In this document: positions 52,976 to 62,339 of the stretch, piece after piece
Layout: each line of letters starts with the position of its first letter
Numbering within the stretch: the first letter of the stretch is position 1
DNA from: Halobacteria archaeon HArc-gm2
Lineage (GTDB): Archaea; Halobacteriota; Halobacteria; Halobacteriales; Haloarculaceae
Length of the DNA: 64,000 nt
Assembly (NCBI GenBank): GCA_025517465.1
Contig: JAOPKE010000003.1
Location: forward strand, 62,001-126,000
Direction: 5' to 3'
Notes under the pieces: generated by a model
Seen by the model: the letters and a program-made list of their open reading frames with translations, nothing else
What the model was told of the DNA's origin: nothing
Databases searched by the model: none
Position numbers and translations under genes: made by a program

Positions 52976-54052
52976 CTAGCGCGCCAGTGGCATCGAGTAA
53001 CCCGTCTCGCGGTCCATCACGACCTCCCAGGTGCGTTCGCACTCGCACTCGACCTGATCGAAGACTGACGGGTCCTGGCGCAGGTCGAAGTCCTTGATCG
53101 CTCGCTGGGCGCGGTCGTCGCAGTCGCCACAGTTGTGCGGGCCGCGGTCGCTGCCGTGGCCGACGGGGTCCGAGACGACGATGACGTCGGCGTCGGCCGT
53201 CGACTCCAGTACGTCACACACCGACCAGAGCCACGGCGGACGGTAGCCGCCGTCGTGGTAGAGCTCCGCGACCATCGTGTAGTTCTGGACGTTGCAGGGG
53301 TTCATCGAGACGGTGTGACACCCCTCCACGTCGGCACAGCGGCGGACGGACCGCTTCATGTCTTCGACGGCTTCGGACTCGCTGAGGAACGGCGGCTTCA
53401 TCAGAAGGTAGGCCTTCACGCCGCCGCCGGCACGCTGGGCTGCCGCCGCCGCGTCCTCGAAGTCTTCGAACTCGAAGTACTTGTTCACGCAGTCCCGGCG
53501 AACTCTGTCGGTGGCGGTCTCCAGGCCGACGGCGACGTCGGTTTCGAGACCGTTGTCCACGAAGTCGGCGACCTTCTCCTCGGAGACGAAGTCGGGCAGC
53601 GACTCGACGACGATGCGGTCGCGGTCGGCGAACGTGTCGGCGATGGCCTTTCGCGTCTCTGCGGGGACTTCGCGCTCGTCGAGGAAGCTCCCGGAGGTGT
53701 ATATCTTGATGAGACCCGATGGTTCGTCGGCGTTCTCGTTCTCGTGGTCGAGGCAGTGCTGGACCTGGGCCATGAGGTCCTCGTGGGCGACGCTGCCGCC
53801 CTCGACGCTCTCGGCGACGTAGCCACACATCGTACAGCCGCCGGCGCGGGCCCACCGGCAGCCGCCGGTGTTGAGGATGATCGTCAGGCTCTGGTAGACG
53901 CCGTCCGGCGTGTTGTCCTCGTCCAGCCAGACGCGGGTGGGCTCGCGGGGGTCGTAGGACGCGTCGTTGCGCGAGCGGAACTCCCGCATCGCCTTGTTGT
54001 GGGCGTCCATGCCCTTGCCCTGCTCGTAGACTTCGGGACTGGGCGTGCTCAT
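52976..54052 (-). CDS. archaeosine biosynthesis radical SAM protein RaSEA
   Basis: A 358-residue radical SAM enzyme of the ELP3-like family that, with ArcS, forms archaeosine at position 15 of archaeal tRNA. The cluster cysteines appear as the CX7CX2C form in GGCRWARAGGCTMCGY near residues 64-79, as typical for RaSEA rather than CX3CX2C. The SAM/substrate part includes IVESLPDFVSEEKVADFV and MNPCNVQNYTMVAELYHDGGYRPP. It works after ArcS adds lysine to preQ0-tRNA. ArcS and ArcTGT genes are 4 and 9 kb away. Confidence 0.88.
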   Translation of the reverse strand: MSTPSPEVYEQGKGMDAHNKAMREFRSRNDASYDPREPTRVWLDEDNTPDGVYQSLTIILNTGGCRWARAGGCTMCGYVAESVEGGSVAHEDLMAQVQHCLDHENENADEPSGLIKIYTSGSFLDEREVPAETRKAIADTFADRDRIVVESLPDFVSEEKVADFVDNGLETDVAVGLETATDRVRRDCVNKYFEFEDFEDAAAAAQRAGGGVKAYLLMKPPFLSESEAVEDMKRSVRRCADVEGCHTVSMNPCNVQNYTMVAELYHDGGYRPPWLWSVCDVLESTADADVIVVSDPVGHGSDRGPHNCGDCDDRAQRAIKDFDLRQDPSVFDQVECECERTWEVVMDRETGYSMPLAR

Positions 54053-54347
54053 TAGCGGGTTCTGGGCACCGCACGCGTAAAACCGGCCCGGTCCGGCGGC
54101 TCGTCATCGCTCGCTCGTTACTACTCGTCCGTCTCGAAGGCCGCGAGCGTCGCGTCCCCGAACCCGATGGACACCGTCGCGTCGACATCTCCGGAGCCGA
54201 AACCACGGACCGTGGTATCGCAGGTATCCGTGCCTATCGTGGCTGAATCTGGCCTACTTGTCACCCGCAGCGCTACAGGACACTATTATTCTAGTATTCT
54301 AACTGTAAAACATAGATTTATGTTGTGTCTAATTATAATCAAATCCG
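54053..54347. other. spacer with AT-rich promoter and a possible gene remnant
   Basis: The right end (54285-54345) is AT-rich with a TATA-like region around 54310-54340 and should drive the PKD-protein gene. On the minus strand a frame at 54121-54282 encodes a short acidic end (GFGSGDVDATVSIGFGDA) that looks like the tail of a larger protein. No start codon with a promoter is visible, so it is probably a remnant. Confidence 0.35.
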
Positions 54348-55613
54348 ATGGTAGATAACAACCAGGAGACAGGTGGTGCGGATGGAATCGGATCGAGTAC
54401 GCGGCGCGGCGCGCTCGCAACCTTTGGAACGGCAGCTGGCGTCCTGCTCGGGACGAGCGGCATGGCCAGTGCACAGGCGAGTGGACTATCAATCTCGGTC
54501 GATCCCGACCCGCCGACTGTCGGCGGCGAAACGACGTTCACCGGGAATGCGGCCTTCGTCGACGAGTGGCGGTGGTTCATCGCACGACCCGACGGAACGA
54601 TGGTGCGGAAAACCGGACAGACAGTGACGGTCACGTTCGAGCAGACTGGCAACTATTCGGCGGGCCTCTTCGCGAAGTTTAGCGACGGCGAGGTCAAGGA
54701 CGTCGCGAAGGAGGGGACGATCGAGGAAAGCGGTGACGGCGAGACAGGTGACCCGGTGGCGAACATCACTTATTCGCCACAGGACCCTGTGACGAACCCG
54801 GTCACGTTCGACGGGAGCGGCTCCAGTTCGCCGGCGGGCGACGATCTGGGGTACCACTGGTACCGAAAAGAAGGAGAACCCGACTCCGAGGAGGATAGCT
54901 TCGTGTTACACGAAACGGGGGAGACGTACGAGGCGACGTTCGAGCCCGGAACCACGTGGTCTGTCAAGCTCAAGGTGACCGACTCCGAGGCCAACGCTGG
55001 TACGGAGACAGTCACCTTTACGCCAGAGAGTGTAGAACCAGTGGCGAACATCGACTATTCACCAAAAGACCCAGTCTATAGTCCGATCACGTTCGACGGA
55101 AGCGGATCTACCGTGCCGAGCGGAACGATCGAGAGCTACGACTGGTACTTCAGGAACACTGACGCGAATCCAGACAGAGATACGTTCGATAATCCGAAGA
55201 AGAGTGGCGAAACACTCGAATTCGGGCTCGCAGATGGAAACACGTATGAAGTCGGGCTAGAGGTTACCGCTTCGAGCGGGGACACCGCGAGGGAAACGGT
55301 CACGCTCGACGTGATCGACGCGACTCCGACGGGAGTGATCACTATCTACCCAGACGAGATCTCACCGACGAATCCCGTTACGCTGGACGGAAGTCAATCG
55401 ACGACTCCCGTCGGAAACATTGTCAGTTACGAGTGGTCAGTGGAGTCCTACGACAGCGACAACAACCTGATTGACTCGTACGAATTGTCAGGTGAGACTG
55501 TTGAAAAGAACTGGCAGGCCGACGTCATTCACGACGTGTCTCTCACGGTGACGAACGAGGCTGGCAAAAGTCACTGGGTGAACGACTCGTTCCGACCGAT
55601 GGACTCGGAGTAA
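54348..55613 (+). CDS. Tat-exported protein with PKD repeats
   Basis: A 421-residue protein with a Tat signal (STRRGALATFGTAAGVLLGT) and four beta-sandwich repeats of PKD or related type. Three clear units open with ITYSPQDPVTNPVTFDGSGS, IDYSPKDPVYSPITFDGSGS and ITIYPDEISPTNPVTLDGSQ; the first unit (VDPDPPTVGGETTFTG) is divergent. Each is about 95 residues. There is no membrane anchor or catalytic motif. It is likely a cell-surface or secreted adhesion-type protein. It stands alone between RaSEA and the AglM gene. Confidence 0.72.
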   Translation: MVDNNQETGGADGIGSSTRRGALATFGTAAGVLLGTSGMASAQASGLSISVDPDPPTVGGETTFTGNAAFVDEWRWFIARPDGTMVRKTGQTVTVTFEQTGNYSAGLFAKFSDGEVKDVAKEGTIEESGDGETGDPVANITYSPQDPVTNPVTFDGSGSSSPAGDDLGYHWYRKEGEPDSEEDSFVLHETGETYEATFEPGTTWSVKLKVTDSEANAGTETVTFTPESVEPVANIDYSPKDPVYSPITFDGSGSTVPSGTIESYDWYFRNTDANPDRDTFDNPKKSGETLEFGLADGNTYEVGLEVTASSGDTARETVTLDVIDATPTGVITIYPDEISPTNPVTLDGSQSTTPVGNIVSYEWSVESYDSDNNLIDSYELSGETVEKNWQADVIHDVSLTVTNEAGKSHWVNDSFRPMDSE

Positions 55614-55775
55614 CTGTCACTGGTCTCGTCCATTTTTCAGCGGTCGCACCGTATTCACGGTTACCGAACTTCGACACGACATCCTCTCTTTTCCTCCCTT
55701 CTACCATGCTTGCCGAACGGAGAACAATCGCGCAGGGTGGACAGTGACGCGGTTGTGTTATCTTGATCGGACCGA

Positions 55776-57071
55776 TTACCACGTCAGCCCTTCATACGTG
55801 ATCCCTTCGCGCCGCTCGACGATGTGCCGACCATCGACCACCACAGGTCCGGCCATCGCGTCGAACTCGGCGTCGAGGGCGGCGAACTCGTCCCAGTCGG
55901 TGGCGACGACGGCACCGTGGGCGCCGTCGAGGGCGTCGGCAGCCGAGTCGGCGGCCTCGAATTCGACGTCGGGGGCGTACTCGCGGAGCGACTCGACGGC
56001 GACGGGGTCGTAGGCGACGACGTCGGCGCCGCGTTCGCGCAGGCCCTCGATGACCGGGATCGCGCGCGTGCCGCGAACGTCGTCGGTCCCGGGTTTGAAC
56101 GAGAGGCCGAGGACGGCGACCTTCTTCCCGGTCACGTCGACGTGGTCGTCGAGCAGGGAGAGGAGGCGTTCTGGCTGGGCGTCGTTGACCTCGACCGCGG
56201 CGTCGAGGACTGCGGGCTCGTAGCCCACGTCCCGCGCAGCGGCCCTGATGGCGTCGACGTCCTTTGGAAAGCAGCTTCCCCCCCAACCGAGCCCCGCGCG
56301 AAGGAATCGTTCGCCGATGCGGTCGTCGAGACCGATGGCGTCGGCCACCTCGTAGGCGTCGACGTCGTACTCCTTGCAGACGTTGCCCAGGTCGTTGACG
56401 AGGCTGACCTTCGAGGCGAGGAAGGCGTTGTTGGCGTACTTTATCATCTCCGCCTCCCGGATGCCGGTCCGGACGACGGGGGCGCCAGTCTGCTCGACGA
56501 GGGGCTCGTAGACGGCGTCGAGGGCGTCGTAGGCGCTCTCTTCGTCGGCGCCGAAGACGATCTTGTCGGGGTCCATGAAGTCCTCGACGGCGGTGCCCAT
56601 CCGGAGGAACTCGGGGTTCATCGCGACTTCGAACTCCTCGCCGCGGGTGACGTCGCCGCCGGCCTCGATGGCCGGGACGACGCTCTCGTCGGTGCTGCCC
56701 GGAATCACCGTACTCTTGACGACGACGAGGTGGCCGTCGGCGTCGGTGAGTACCTCTCCGAGCGATTCGGCGGCGGCTTCCATGATCGAGAGGTCGATGC
56801 TCCCGTTCTCGCGCGAGGGCGTGGGCAGCGCGAGAAAAGTGACGTCCGTCTCCCGGATGGCGTCGTAGTCCGTTGTCGCCCAGAGTCGGTCGCCGGCGTA
56901 CTCGGCGATCAGGTCCGCGAGGCCCGGTTCGTGGATCGGCGCCTCGCCGTCGTTGATGGTCGCGACGACGTCCTCGTCGACGTCGACGTTGACGACCTCG
57001 TGCCCCAGGTCCGCGAGACAGGCCGCGAGCGTCGTGCCGACGTAGCCGCTCCCGACGATGCTGACGTTCAT
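55776..57071 (-). CDS. aglM: UDP-glucose/UDP-sugar 6-dehydrogenase (AglM type)
   Basis: A 431-residue NAD-dependent dehydrogenase making UDP-glucuronic or related acids for glycans. The Rossmann site is [20 protein letters not shown], the catalytic Cys lies in [12 protein letters not shown], and the C-terminal domain has [20 protein letters not shown]. In Haloferax, AglM supplies UDP-glucuronate for S-layer N-glycosylation. The start is ATG 57069-57071; the longer frame adds an unrelated leader. It is divergent from a nucleotidyltransferase gene (147 bases), which likely makes its substrate. The gene symbol rests on similarity and context. Confidence 0.85.
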   Translation of the reverse strand: MNVSIVGSGYVGTTLAACLADLGHEVVNVDVDEDVVATINDGEAPIHEPGLADLIAEYAGDRLWATTDYDAIRETDVTFLALPTPSRENGSIDLSIMEAAAESLGEVLTDADGHLVVVKSTVIPGSTDESVVPAIEAGGDVTRGEEFEVAMNPEFLRMGTAVEDFMDPDKIVFGADEESAYDALDAVYEPLVEQTGAPVVRTGIREAEMIKYANNAFLASKVSLVNDLGNVCKEYDVDAYEVADAIGLDDRIGERFLRAGLGWGGSCFPKDVDAIRAAARDVGYEPAVLDAAVEVNDAQPERLLSLLDDHVDVTGKKVAVLGLSFKPGTDDVRGTRAIPVIEGLRERGADVVAYDPVAVESLREYAPDVEFEAADSAADALDGAHGAVVATDWDEFAALDAEFDAMAGPVVVDGRHIVERREGITYEGLTW

Positions 57072-57218
57072 GGGCGGTGGTTGACAGGGACCGGACTTGA
57101 TAATTCGGTTTGTACTGCCGGGTGCGCCCGCGTCGCGCGAGTGCGGCCGGCCGTCGGCGGTGCCGACGGGGTGGAGTATCGACAAGAGTTTTACGGGCTT
57201 GCGGTCCACTGTGGGAAC

Positions 57219-57974
57219 ATGCAAGCTGTGGTCCTCGCCGCGGGGGAAGGCACTCGCCTGCGCCCGCTCACGGAAGACAAGCCGAAAGGGATGGTCGAAG
57301 TCGACGGAAAGCCCATCCTAACCCACTGTTTCGAACAGCTCGTCGACCTGGGCGCCGAGGAACTGCTCGTCGTCGTCGGCTACAAGAAGGAGGTCATCAT
57401 CAGCCACTACGACGACGAGTTCCAGGGCGTCCCGATCACCTACGCCCACCAGCGCGAGCAGAAGGGACTGGCCCACGCCCTGCTTACCGTCGAGGAACAC
57501 ATCGACGGCGACTTCATGCTGATGCTGGGCGACAACATCTTCGAGGCGAACCTCCAGGACGTGCTCAACCGTCAGCGCGAGGACCGCGCCGACGCCGCCT
57601 TCCTCGTCGAGGAAGTGCCGTGGGAGGAGGCCTCCCGCTACGGCGTCTGTGACACCAACAAGTACGGCGAAATCGTCGACGTCGTCGAGAAGCCCGAGGA
57701 CCCGCCGTCGAACCTGGTGATGACCGGCTTTTACACGTTCACGCCCGCGATCCTCCACGCCTGCCACCTCGTCCAGCCCTCCAACCGCGGCGAGTACGAG
57801 ATATCAGACGCCGTCGACCTGCTCATCAAGAGCGGGCGCACCATCGACGCCATTCGGATGGACGGCTGGCGGATGGACGTCGGCTATCCCGAGGACCGCG
57901 ACCGGGCCGAGGAACTGCTCGGCGACGTTGAAGGGAGCGCTGACGAGGCTGCGACCGCGGACAGCGCAGAGTAA
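57219..57974 (+). CDS. aglF: sugar-1-phosphate nucleotidyltransferase (AglF type)
   Basis: A 251-residue enzyme that should make UDP-glucose from glucose 1-phosphate and UTP. The signature [20 protein letters not shown] holds the GxGTRxxPxT and PK motifs, and MLGDNIF is the metal Asp site. It is shorter than RmlA/GlmU-type enzymes and lacks the C-terminal beta-helix, matching AglF of haloarchaea. It starts at ATG 57219, a long upstream frame being antisense to the dehydrogenase. The acidic tail is short. Divergent from aglM; both likely serve glycan synthesis. Confidence 0.83.
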   Translation: MQAVVLAAGEGTRLRPLTEDKPKGMVEVDGKPILTHCFEQLVDLGAEELLVVVGYKKEVIISHYDDEFQGVPITYAHQREQKGLAHALLTVEEHIDGDFMLMLGDNIFEANLQDVLNRQREDRADAAFLVEEVPWEEASRYGVCDTNKYGEIVDVVEKPEDPPSNLVMTGFYTFTPAILHACHLVQPSNRGEYEISDAVDLLIKSGRTIDAIRMDGWRMDVGYPEDRDRAEELLGDVEGSADEAATADSAE

Positions 57975-58013
57975 CTGGCGCTTCGGTTTCGATTTCGAAC
58001 CCTTCTCGGGCTG

Positions 58014-59774
58014 CTACCGCTCCTCGCCGTGGCGCACCTCGCAGGCGACGCCCCGGGTCGACTCGGCCATCTCCGGGCCGGACATCTCGGCGCGGCCGAC
58101 GGCGAAGGCGGAGGGGCCTTCCACGACCACGTCGTCGCCGACGCGGATGTCGTCGCTGGCGTCGACAACGCCCGGCGCCAGCACGCTCCCGTGGGGGACG
58201 AAGTCGTCGATTTCGACGCGCTTGACCGGAACGTCCGAATCGACCCACCGTCGGGCGCCCTCGATGCCGAACGCGAGGACGCCGTACTCCTGGGCGAGCG
58301 CGGCGAGTTGCGCGCCCTCGGCGTCGTGGGCCCGAAGCTGGGGATAGCGACCCTCGGTCGTCAGGACGTCTTCGGGAAAGAGCGCGTCGCCGGCACCCTC
58401 ACCGAACTGGTAGTCGGCGACGGCGCGGATCGTGTTGTGCTCGCGCTCGCGTTTCATGTACTTCGGGTAGCCGTCCATGGCCTCGGCGAGGTTCGAGAGG
58501 GACTCGCTCGTCGTCGGGTGGTCGACGGCGGTGTAAGTGAACTCGGCGTCCAGGGAGTCCTCGACCCGCTCGCATATCTCGCGGTACCCCTCGCCGGGGA
58601 CGTGGACGACGACCTCGGGGTAGTCGTTGCGTTCGAGGTACCGCTCCAGGACGTCGCTGACGAACTCGATCTCGTTGGCGGTCCACCGTCCCGTCACCAC
58701 CGAATCGTAGTGCTGGGCCGGGTAGGTGAGTTCGAGTTCCTGGGGGACGACGCCGATGGGCGAGGTCATCGAGAGCATATGGCCGCGGAACTGGATGGCG
58801 TCGTGGAGCTGTTTGTGGCTCTGGGAGTCGCTGTAGGGCTTGCGGGCCGAGCAGGGGACGATCACCAGGGGCTGCTCGTCGAACCGGCAGCGGTAGCGGG
58901 TGGTGACGCGCTCGGCGAAGCGCTGGATCTCGACGCGGCGCAGGGTGTCCTCCGTCGCAGCGGTGATCTCCTCGCGCCGGAGGACCGGGGTGCGCTGTTC
59001 GAGGTAGCCGTACTGCTGATCCAGGCGTCGCATCGTCGCCGTGAGCCACTGGTCCTGGCGGACCTGCCCCTCGATGTAGTCCCGCAGGCGGCCGTCCCGG
59101 ATCCGTCGGCGGACGCGCTTCAGTTCGGCCTCGAGCGCGTTGACGTTGTGCTCGACGCAGGCCGCGCGGTCGAACTCCTCGCGGGAAACCTGACACGCCG
59201 GACACGAGCAGGGGAGTTCGTCCAGGTCTTCGAGGAAGTACGCCTCGTCGGTCGTCAGGTAGCGCCCCTGGGTCCCGCGGACGACGGCGCGGTCGGTGTC
59301 GACCAGGTCGACGCCGGCGTAGACGAGCGTGGCGACGTTCCTGGGAGTTGCGACGCCGGGGAGGTACAGTGCCGTGTCGGCGGGCGTCGCCTCGCGCGTC
59401 CGGACGACGGCGTCGACGAACGCGCTCGCGTGGCCGACGTAGCCGGTCGCGCCCGAGAGGACGTACGCGTCGGCCCCGTGGTCCGCAGCGGTGTCGGGCG
59501 AGACGACGGCGGCGCTCGGGTAGTCGACGTCTGGGTAGTCGACGGCGAAAGCGTCCTCGACCTCGTCGGGCGTTCCCGCGGGGAGCCCGCGGTGCGGGAG
59601 GACGGTGAGAACCGAATCGTCGCCCCCGGGGACGTCGCGGTCTTCGGGCCAGAGGCTCCCAGCGTCCGCGACGACGTCGTCCGCGAGGCGGGGCGTGACG
59701 TGGGCGTCGGCCAGGCGGAGTTCGCCCACCCGCGCGGCCCCGTCGCGCTCGTGGACTTCGAAGTACTCGGTCAT
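58014..59774 (-). CDS. arcS: archaeosine synthase alpha subunit ArcS
   Basis: A 586-residue protein that transfers lysine to preQ0 at position 15 of tRNA; RaSEA then forms archaeosine. Residues about 1-300 are TGT-like (DEAYFLEDLDELPCSCPACQ with a CxCxxC-type zinc site), and the central part has the ArcS signature VPCSARKPYSDSQSHKQLHD. The C-terminus is a PUA RNA-binding domain (VPHGSVLAPGVVDASDDIRVGDDVVVEG). The start is ATG 59772-59774; the longer frame adds 47 non-family residues. Stop and start regions do not overlap neighbours. Confidence 0.87.
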   Translation of the reverse strand: MTEYFEVHERDGAARVGELRLADAHVTPRLADDVVADAGSLWPEDRDVPGGDDSVLTVLPHRGLPAGTPDEVEDAFAVDYPDVDYPSAAVVSPDTAADHGADAYVLSGATGYVGHASAFVDAVVRTREATPADTALYLPGVATPRNVATLVYAGVDLVDTDRAVVRGTQGRYLTTDEAYFLEDLDELPCSCPACQVSREEFDRAACVEHNVNALEAELKRVRRRIRDGRLRDYIEGQVRQDQWLTATMRRLDQQYGYLEQRTPVLRREEITAATEDTLRRVEIQRFAERVTTRYRCRFDEQPLVIVPCSARKPYSDSQSHKQLHDAIQFRGHMLSMTSPIGVVPQELELTYPAQHYDSVVTGRWTANEIEFVSDVLERYLERNDYPEVVVHVPGEGYREICERVEDSLDAEFTYTAVDHPTTSESLSNLAEAMDGYPKYMKREREHNTIRAVADYQFGEGAGDALFPEDVLTTEGRYPQLRAHDAEGAQLAALAQEYGVLAFGIEGARRWVDSDVPVKRVEIDDFVPHGSVLAPGVVDASDDIRVGDDVVVEGPSAFAVGRAEMSGPEMAESTRGVACEVRHGEER

Positions 59775-60143
59775 GGTCGTCCTGGGGCGCGGGACGGCAA
59801 TTAACTTGTTATCCCCGGCCGGGACCTCACCGGCGACTCCCTGCCCGTCCGCGGTCGGCTCGATGGCTCTCACTAGTCGACCGCGTTCGGTGGTTGTCCA
59901 CGTCGATCCGGTCACGCCCGGAGTGCCCCCTGTCGACGCTTCCTCTGGCGGTTAGCTCTGCTTACGAGTCGGTGTCGTGGGATACGATCACGTTTCTCGT
60001 CCGATCGCCATCGGGGTGGTCTAGACTACTCTGGACCTCGATCCGGAAAAGCCGCCGCAGTCTATCGGTTCCGGCGTTCCCGCGTTCGGTTCGCGGTACG
60101 CTGCGTTTTCTTTTGGAACTCGGGGACGACGGTCGAACGAGAC
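59775..60143. other. 369-base divergent spacer
   Basis: The left part contains an AT-rich AATTAACTTGTTA at about 59797-59809 that probably serves as the promoter of arcS on the minus strand. The right end (60100-60118, GCGTTTTCTTTTGG) may drive the cupredoxin-dehydrogenase gene. No credible small gene, hairpin or repeat was seen in between. Confidence 0.45.
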
Positions 60144-62339
60144 ATGTCTCCGGACGATACACTCGACGAAGACGACCGACGACAGGCGGAACCGGACGCG
60201 CGGACGTCGCGACGGTGGTTCCTGGCAGCGACGGGGCTGACGGGACTGGCCGGCGTCGGCGGGTTCGCGTTCGCACAGCAATCCTCGAACACCTACGAGT
60301 TCGGCGGCGAGGTCGCGGGCTGGCAGGCCCGGTCGCCCGCCGCCATCGAGGGCGAGACCAACCCGACGCTGGACCTGGCGGCCGGCACGGAGTACGAGGT
60401 AGTCTGGGAGAACCTCGACGGCGCGCCCCACAACTTCGTGATTCAGGACGCCGACGGCGACCGGATCGTCGGCACCGAAATCGTCGACGAGCAGGGCGCG
60501 ACCCTGTCGTTGACGTTCACTGCGACCGAGGAGATGGCCCAGTACATCTGTACGATCCACCCGTCCTCGATGGTCGGCGATATACAGATCACCGGCGGTG
60601 AGTCGGCGACTGGAACCGGCGGAACGGCGACGCCGCAGGCCGACCGGTTCGTTCCCGAGGGCCCGACCGTCGGCGTCCAGCGAGTCGCCGACGGCCCGCT
60701 GACGAGCCCCGTCGCTATCCGATCTGTCCCGGGGATGGACGGGGCGCACGTCGTCGTCGACCAGCCGGGACAGCTCTACTTTCTGGCGGACGGTGAGTTG
60801 CAGCCTGACCCGCTGCTCGACGTCGGCCCGACGCTCGCCTTCGGGCGGGAAGGCGGCTTCGACGAACGGGGGTTGCTCGGCCTGGCCTTCCACCCCGAGT
60901 TCGAGGAGAACGGGCGGCTGTTCCTCCGGTACAGCTCCGTGGACCCGTACAGCGACGACGGGCTCGTCGGTCCGGGCGACCGCGAGTTCCCCGACGACTG
61001 GGACCACGTCGAAGTGCTCTCGGAGTTCCGGGCGGTCGGCACCGGGTCCCAGCTCGGGGTCGACGCCAACTCCGAGCGAGTGCTGCTCGAAGTACCGAGC
61101 CCGCAGTTCAACCACAACGGCGGCGCGGTGACGTTCGGTCCCGATGGCTACCTCTACACCACCGTCGGCGACGGCGGCAACGCCAACGACGTCGGTCTCG
61201 GTCACGTCGCAGACTGGTACGACGGGAACGAGGGCGGCAACGCCCAGAACGTGCGGGCAAACCTCCTCGGGAAAGTTCTCCGGGTGGACGTCGACGCCGG
61301 TGCGTCGGCGGGCGACGACGAACCGCCGGGGAGCGGGCTTCCCTACGGCGTCCCCGACGACAACCCTTTCGTCGGCACCGGGGGGATGGACGAAATCTAC
61401 GCCTATGGGCTGCACAACCCCTGGCGGATGTCCTTTGACGGCGGAACCCTGATCGCGGCAGACGTCGGCCAGGACCTGTACGAGGAGGTCGACGTGATTG
61501 AGGCCGGCGGCAACTACGGCTGGAACGTCCGCGAAGGGTTCCACTGCTTCGACGCAGCGAACCCGACCGAACCGCCAGCGGAGTGTCCATCTTCGGCCCC
61601 CGACGCTCCGCCCCACGACGGCCGGCCGCTCCGCGACCCAGTCCTCGAGTATCCCCACACCTACGACGGGACGAGCGTGGGGATTTCGATCACCGGCGGC
61701 TATGTCTATCGCGGCGACGAACTCTCCGAACTGTCTGGCCGGTACGTCTTCGGCGACTGGTCCACCAGTTTCGCCGAACCCCGGGGTCGGATCTTCGTCG
61801 CGACGCCGGACGGCGGCGGGAGCGGGACCGAGACAAGAGCCGCGACCGCGACCAGCGCTGCGACTGGGACCGAGACCGGCGCCGGAAGTCCCTCGGCGAC
61901 CGCGACCGCGAGTCCAGCGGGCGAAGGCGGGGAGGCGACGCCCGGGAGCGGCGGTGACGACCAGTTGCTCCCGTCCGACCAGCCCTGGCCCTTCGAAGAA
62001 GTCCTGATCGAGGGCGGCGAAGGCCAGCAGCTCAACCGGTTTATCAACGCCTTCGGCCAGGATTCGGACGGGAACCTCTACGTCCTCGCCAGCCGCACGG
62101 GGCGGATCACCGGCGACGGCGGCGAGGTGTACCGGCTCGTCCCGGCCGGTGACGGCGACCAGATCAGCCAGCCGGAGATGGAGACGCCGATGCCCGGAGC
62201 CGACGATGGCGGTGAAGGTGCAGGCGAGAGTGCGGGCAACGAGACGACGAACGAGTCGGCGGGCACCGAGGCGGGGAACGAGACGACGGCTACCGAGACG
62301 ATATCGACCGACCAGACGCGGACGACGGAGGGGATCTAG
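60144..62339 (+). CDS. cupredoxin-glucose/sorbosone dehydrogenase fusion with Tat signal
   Basis: This 731-residue protein begins with a Tat signal ([20 protein letters not shown]), followed by a blue-copper (plastocyanin/halocyanin-like) domain at about residues 45-150: His in APHNFVIQD, Cys and His in YICTIHPSS and Met in SSMVGD are the copper ligands. Residues about 180-560 are a glucose/sorbosone dehydrogenase propeller with [20 protein letters not shown] and [13 protein letters not shown], whose known members use PQQ. A Gly/Thr/Ala-rich linker and tail follow. The copper domain may accept electrons from PQQ. Its last codon shares CTAG with the convergent tRNA gene. Confidence 0.82.
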   Translation: MSPDDTLDEDDRRQAEPDARTSRRWFLAATGLTGLAGVGGFAFAQQSSNTYEFGGEVAGWQARSPAAIEGETNPTLDLAAGTEYEVVWENLDGAPHNFVIQDADGDRIVGTEIVDEQGATLSLTFTATEEMAQYICTIHPSSMVGDIQITGGESATGTGGTATPQADRFVPEGPTVGVQRVADGPLTSPVAIRSVPGMDGAHVVVDQPGQLYFLADGELQPDPLLDVGPTLAFGREGGFDERGLLGLAFHPEFEENGRLFLRYSSVDPYSDDGLVGPGDREFPDDWDHVEVLSEFRAVGTGSQLGVDANSERVLLEVPSPQFNHNGGAVTFGPDGYLYTTVGDGGNANDVGLGHVADWYDGNEGGNAQNVRANLLGKVLRVDVDAGASAGDDEPPGSGLPYGVPDDNPFVGTGGMDEIYAYGLHNPWRMSFDGGTLIAADVGQDLYEEVDVIEAGGNYGWNVREGFHCFDAANPTEPPAECPSSAPDAPPHDGRPLRDPVLEYPHTYDGTSVGISITGGYVYRGDELSELSGRYVFGDWSTSFAEPRGRIFVATPDGGGSGTETRAATATSAATGTETGAGSPSATATASPAGEGGEATPGSGGDDQLLPSDQPWPFEEVLIEGGEGQQLNRFINAFGQDSDGNLYVLASRTGRITGDGGEVYRLVPAGDGDQISQPEMETPMPGADDGGEGAGESAGNETTNESAGTEAGNETTATETISTDQTRTTEGI

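Noticed and set aside
54121-54282. Short minus-strand frame upstream of RaSEA
   Set aside because: It reads like the end of a protein (GFGSGDVDATV and so on) but has no start codon with a promoter; kept as part of the spacer note rather than as a gene.
55824-57218. Long N-terminal extension of the nucleotidyltransferase frame
   Set aside because: The extension is antisense to the dehydrogenase gene and the family's N-terminal motif [11 protein letters not shown] starts at 57219.
60021-61658. 545-codon minus-strand frame opposite the dehydrogenase fusion
   Set aside because: Val/Arg-rich shadow translation without a domain; plus-strand motifs are convincing.
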